From contig CAYFFV010000036.1 of NCBI GenBank assembly GCA_964342695.1, forward strand, positions 1-8,672: a stretch of DNA of 8,672 bases, read 5' to 3'. Every line of letters starts with the position of its first letter. Positions within the stretch are counted from its first letter, which is position 1. Under the pieces are notes generated by a model. It was not told the DNA's origin and did not search any database. It saw only the letters and a list, made by a program, of their open reading frames with translations. Below, piece by piece: positions 6,363 to 8,672 of this stretch. The translations under genes were made by a program, and so were the position numbers. The stretch is from CAYFFV01 sp964342695. Its GTDB lineage: Bacteria; Acidobacteriota; Vicinamibacteria; Vicinamibacterales; UBA8438.

Positions 6363-6739
6363 CTTTCAAGCCTCCGTAAACGTTTAGCGTCAGTGGTGCC
6401 TGCTGTCCCTATGATCCTTAGTTTAGGGAAATGCCTGCAACTGTGACGTTGATATTAACAAACCAAAAAAGTCAGAGATTGAGTGCGAAACTGTTTCTCC
6501 TCGTCCTCGTTATTATTCAGGTTTGCTACCCGTGAGACATCTAAAATGCCCCGACGGGTTAGACGCTACCACCAATTACCTGTACAGGCAACCGAGACAT
6601 TGTGGTAATAGATTGATTAAAGTTGATGATTTAACGGGGTTCTCGTCTGCCGATTTGATGTAATTTGCTCTTGAGTCTGACTAATCTTCTCCAATACCCC
6701 GAGTTTTGTATAGTTTTTAAGCTTAATCACGTAGGAGGC
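6363..6739. other. Non-coding leader upstream of dctP
   Basis: These 377 bases between the dehydrogenase stop and dctP hold no credible open frame. They contain the dctP ribosome site, a perfect 10-bp palindrome CCTGTACAGG (6579-6588), GAAAC-T-GTTTC (6487-6497), the near-palindrome GTTGATATTAAC (6448-6459), TTAAGCTTAA (6717-6726), and TTAAA/TTTAA around an eight-base loop (6617-6634). No hairpin with a U-run ends the dehydrogenase transcript, and I could not find a -35/-10 pair good enough to call. By its length and content this is the most likely place for the promoter and operator of the TRAP operon. Confidence 0.6.
6576..6591. promoter_or_regulatory. Candidate operator: TTaCCTGTACAGGcAA palindrome
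   Basis: A perfect 10-bp core palindrome (6579-6588), flanked by TT and AA that extend the symmetry to 14 of 16 positions. The TGTACA centre resembles sites of GntR-family (FadR-type) regulators, which often control TRAP operons. It lies about 215 bases before the dctP start, far for a simple repressor site. No regulator gene is in the window, so this is a guess from symmetry and place. Confidence 0.35.
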
Positions 6740-7699
6740 TCAAAGTATCTCATGGTTGACAACGAACGCAGGGTCCAATTTACCGTCTAGGCATTGCAGT
6801 ACATTTTCCGCAGCAATGATAGCAGTATGTCTCGATGATTCACGGGTGACGCCAGCGCAGTGTGGACTTGTTATTAGGTTATCTACAAAAAACAACGGAT
6901 TCTTAGGATTTGTAGGCTCAGCGGTGAAGACGTCAAGCCCAGCACCTGCCAACTTGCCCTTTGATAGAGCAGTGTGTAACGCCACCTCGTCAATAATTCC
7001 TCCGCGGGCTGTATTGATAACCAATGCTGATGGTTTCATCAAGCCCAGTTCTAATTCACCGATAATATTTTCTGTTTCATGATTAAGTGGGCAGTGGACG
7101 GTGATAATATCCATTAGCGGAAGGATAGGATGAAAGCTGTTTACCTTTTCGGCACCGACAGAAGTGATTCTGTCTTTAGATACATAAGGATCGTAGACAA
7201 AAGAGTTGATGTTGAATGCTTTGGCGCGTTGGAGGACTTGTGAGCCAATTCGTCCAAAGCCAATTATCAGTAGGTTGGACCCTGAGATCTCTCGAGATTT
7301 TGGTGCGTTTCGATAGCTGAAGTCACCGGTACGTGCTGCCTGGTCGTATCGGGTGCTCTGTTTGGCAAGCGCAAGAATCAAATACAAAGTGTGTTCAGCA
7401 ACAGAAACCGCGTTTCCACCAACGGCAATTGTGAGTGGGATGCCGCGTCGTGTTAGAGCATCAACATCGACAGAGTTAAATCCGACACCATGGCGAGACA
7501 CGGCCTTTAAAAATGGCGCGGCCTCGATGATGGGTGAAGTAATCAGTGCTGAACGAACCAGTATGGCATCGACCTCGGGCACCAGCTTTACTAGATCCGA
7601 CTCTCTGTGTGCTTCAGTAATTTCGATCGTTAGATCAGCCCGCGCTTGGAGCAGATTAATGCCGTCCTGGTGAATGTGGCCGACGACAAGAACTTTCAT
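6740..7699 (-). CDS. D-2-hydroxyacid dehydrogenase (phosphoglycerate dehydrogenase-like)
   Basis: A 319-residue cytoplasmic NAD-dependent dehydrogenase of the D-isomer 2-hydroxyacid family, which interconverts a 2-hydroxyacid and its 2-oxoacid. It has the split substrate domain (1-100 and the C terminus, RHGVGFNSVD at 69-78) around a Rossmann domain with GFGRIG at 147-152. Asp170 at the end of the second strand favours NAD over NADP. The catalytic set is complete: Arg232 in NTARGGIIDE, Glu261 in FTAEPTNP, and His280 in SPHCAG. The length of 319 matches SerA-like enzymes without the regulatory ACT domain, so a catabolic substrate is more likely than serine synthesis; (S)-sulfolactate-type dehydrogenases are one alternative. 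The ATG at 7699 lies ten bases after the RraA-like gene, with no clear ribosome site, so translation is probably coupled. Confidence 0.94.
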   Translation of the reverse strand: MKVLVVGHIHQDGINLLQARADLTIEITEAHRESDLVKLVPEVDAILVRSALITSPIIEAAPFLKAVSRHGVGFNSVDVDALTRRGIPLTIAVGGNAVSVAEHTLYLILALAKQSTRYDQAARTGDFSYRNAPKSREISGSNLLIIGFGRIGSQVLQRAKAFNINSFVYDPYVSKDRITSVGAEKVNSFHPILPLMDIITVHCPLNHETENIIGELELGLMKPSALVINTARGGIIDEVALHTALSKGKLAGAGLDVFTAEPTNPKNPLFFVDNLITSPHCAGVTRESSRHTAIIAAENVLQCLDGKLDPAFVVNHEIL

Positions 7700-7709
7700 G
7701 CTGTGTAAG

Positions 7710-8411
7710 TCATTTAACTCGTGCAGATTCGGTCAGCGCGGCCCGTAGCATTTCAATATTAAATGAAGGGTCTCGTGCAGCATCCAGTTGCACAGCTTCT
7801 TTTCTGATCATCAGGTCAACAGCTGCCGGTAATTTGTCTACAGCGTCATTTGGAATTACGACTGCACCGTGGCGATCGGCATGGATAATATCGTTGTGTT
7901 TGACGACCATGCCGAGAACTTCGACCTGTATTCCAAAATCAATAACGCGGTTGTAAATGTGACTCGGCACTACCTTGCGGGCGAGAATTTGAAATCCGGG
8001 CGCACAGTCATCGAGGTCACGCATAGCACTGTTGGTGACAGCACCTAGGCAGCCGAGCCCTTTGTGGATGTTGGTTTGTACTTCTCCCCAGAAGGCCCCA
8101 GCACCGGGATCGGTTTCAAAGTCTTGAACGACAGCCACGGTGGGGTGGGGCGAATGAGCCACGTATTCATAATAGGCCAACCGGCGGTCGGTGAGTTCCT
8201 GCGCGCTCTCTTGTGGTGGTGTACGCGTGGCACAGCGGGCTGTGCGGGCATAGCCCACAATAGGTTTGAGTGCTGGGTTAAGGCAGACTGCTTGATCTAC
8301 AGTGAAGCCATGGCCACGTCGTTCTGGGACGATCAATTCAAGGGCGTTGCAGATAGTTGGTGTATCCCATTGGGCCAGTAAGGCCAGTTCCGGTGTCGTG
8401 GGTGATATCAT
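7710..8411 (-). CDS. RraA-like / HMG aldolase-type protein
   Basis: A 233-residue protein of the RraA-like fold (COG0684). Members include 4-hydroxy-4-methyl-2-oxoglutarate (HMG) aldolase with oxaloacetate decarboxylase activity, and the RNase E inhibitor RraA. The core GAFWGEVQTNIHKGLGCLGAVTNSAMRD (105-132) has the family's acidic-X20-Arg-Asp arrangement with Glu110, Arg131 and Asp132, as expected for pyruvate and divalent metal binding. HADRHGAVVIP near 177-187 is the other family hallmark. At 233 residues it is longer than RraA proper (about 160), matching the catabolic aldolase-like members. The usual DGAVRD is NSAMRD here. The ATG at 8411 is preceded by a weak AAAGAG site. It is followed after ten bases by the dehydrogenase gene; a 2-oxoacid released by one could be used by the other. 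Aldolase or decarboxylase activity is inferred. Confidence 0.9.
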   Translation of the reverse strand: MISPTTPELALLAQWDTPTICNALELIVPERRGHGFTVDQAVCLNPALKPIVGYARTARCATRTPPQESAQELTDRRLAYYEYVAHSPHPTVAVVQDFETDPGAGAFWGEVQTNIHKGLGCLGAVTNSAMRDLDDCAPGFQILARKVVPSHIYNRVIDFGIQVEVLGMVVKHNDIIHADRHGAVVIPNDAVDKLPAAVDLMIRKEAVQLDAARDPSFNIEMLRAALTESARVK

Positions 8412-8479
8412 GAAGTTGCTCTTTTGTGTTTGATTGGATCGATATTTTAGACAGATGACCCTTACAAACTATGGGGAAC

Positions 8480-8522
8480 TTATTGTTTGATCGGGGGCAG
8501 TGGATCAGACGTCAAACAATAA
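8480..8522 (-). promoter_or_regulatory. Inverted repeat spanning the rid stop codon
   Basis: TTATTGTTTGA (8480-8490) and TCAAACAATAA (8512-8522) are perfect 11-bp complements around a 21-base loop; the stop codon of the Rid gene lies inside one arm. A shorter alternative, TGATC (8488-8492) with GATCA (8503-8507), overlaps the left arm and excludes full pairing. No U-run follows on the transcribed strand. It may protect or process the 3' end of the rid message, or partly insulate the RraA-like gene, which starts 100 bases on. Confidence 0.5.
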
Positions 8523-8672
8523 CGGCCTCGGCTTCGATTTCGACTTTTAATTGTGGTGTCACCAGAGCAGAGACTTCCACCAGCGTTGAGGCCGGCCGGT
8601 GCTTGCCGAAGTACTCCTGGCGAATTGGATTGATCAGGCTTCGGTCATTGATGTCGGTGAGGAAAACGGTAA
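8512..8672 (-). CDS. RidA/YjgF-family protein, C-terminal part
   Basis: The last 52 residues of a Rid-family protein; the N-terminal half lies beyond the right window edge. Rid proteins are small trimeric cytoplasmic enzymes; RidA hydrolyses reactive imines/enamines to 2-oxoacids and ammonia. The visible part follows the family closely: TVFLTDIND, EYFGKHRPAS, VEVSALV, and LKVEIEAEAVIV at the end. In RidA proper the position after PA is an arginine (Arg105 of E. coli RidA) that holds the substrate carboxylate; here the sequence is PAST, so the arginine is Ser. The protein therefore probably belongs to one of the Rid subfamilies that lack this residue and may not act on the same imines. It is the first visible gene of the locus, 100 bases before the RraA-like gene. 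Assignment to the family is firm, activity uncertain. Confidence 0.88.
   Translation of the reverse strand, partial: TVFLTDINDRSLINPIRQEYFGKHRPASTLVEVSALVTPQLKVEIEAEAVIV

Noticed and set aside
6082..6387. Open frame of 101 codons on the plus strand antisense to the start of dctP
   Set aside because: It lies opposite a convincing signal peptide and binding-protein sequence, and its product has no recognisable features; a shadow frame.
6400..6520. Possible promoter near TAATAT (minus strand, about 6450) upstream of dctP
   Set aside because: TAATAT is a fair -10 box, but no -35 box lies 16-18 bases upstream (the TCTGAC nearby is only 13 bases away), and no sigma-54 type pair was seen.
6717..6726. 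TTAAGCTTAA as a terminator for the dehydrogenase gene
   Set aside because: A perfect palindrome without loop bases, AT-rich and without a GC stem; it cannot form a useful terminator hairpin.
6756..7673. Long open frames on the plus strand opposite the dehydrogenase
   Set aside because: The minus-strand frame has the full dehydrogenase motif set; the plus-strand frames have none and lack ribosome sites.
8064..8381. Open frame of 105 codons on the plus strand opposite the RraA-like gene
   Set aside because: Antisense to the conserved RraA core; no domain or ribosome site.
1..8672. CRISPR arrays, tRNA or rRNA genes, insertion sequences, attachment sites
   Set aside because: No regularly spaced repeats, no cloverleaf-like segment, no transposase-like frame and no long terminal repeats were seen on either strand.

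Overview
The window carries ten genes, all on the minus strand, so transcription runs from right to left. No gene on the plus strand can be supported. The base composition is balanced by eye. Together with clean Shine-Dalgarno sites and a TRAP transporter of the TakP/FcbT type, the content suggests a free-living, probably marine, proteobacterium. Alphaproteobacteria are the best guess, but the window has no phylogenetic marker, so this is inference.

Layout in the direction of transcription. (1) 8672-7699 to 6740: the C-terminal part of a RidA/YjgF-family protein, a RraA-like / HMG-aldolase-type protein, and a D-2-hydroxyacid dehydrogenase of the phosphoglycerate dehydrogenase type. (2) 6739-6363: a 377-base non-coding leader with several small palindromes. 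(3) 6362-2831: a complete TRAP transporter in the order binding protein (P), large permease (M), small permease (Q). The order P-M-Q differs from the common P-Q-M. (4) 2762-1951: two small integral membrane proteins of unknown role, overlapping by ATGA; the second looks like a 2TM-domain protein. (5) 1947-1051: a COG3618-type amidohydrolase/lactonase that starts at TTG. (6) 1050-681: a 370-base non-coding gap. (7) 680-1: the N-terminal part of an amidase-signature amidase, cut by the window edge.

The genes read as an uptake-and-catabolism locus. A TakP-like TRAP system would import an organic acid (probably a 2-oxo, hydroxy or other carboxylate). An amidase and a lactonase/amidohydrolase would hydrolyse C-N and C-O bonds. 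A RraA-like enzyme would cleave or decarboxylate a 2-oxoacid product. A NAD-dependent hydroxyacid dehydrogenase would interconvert a 2-hydroxyacid and a 2-oxoacid, and a Rid protein may deal with a reactive nitrogen intermediate. The actual substrate cannot be read from the sequence, and no regulator is present in the window.

The less ordinary parts are the pair of uncharacterised membrane proteins fused into the TRAP operon, the set of inverted repeats placed at or just after stop codons (after ridA-like, dctP and dctQ, and a weaker one after the amidohydrolase), a Rid protein that lacks the usual substrate-binding arginine, and the TTG start of the amidohydrolase one codon after the in-frame stop of the gene before it.
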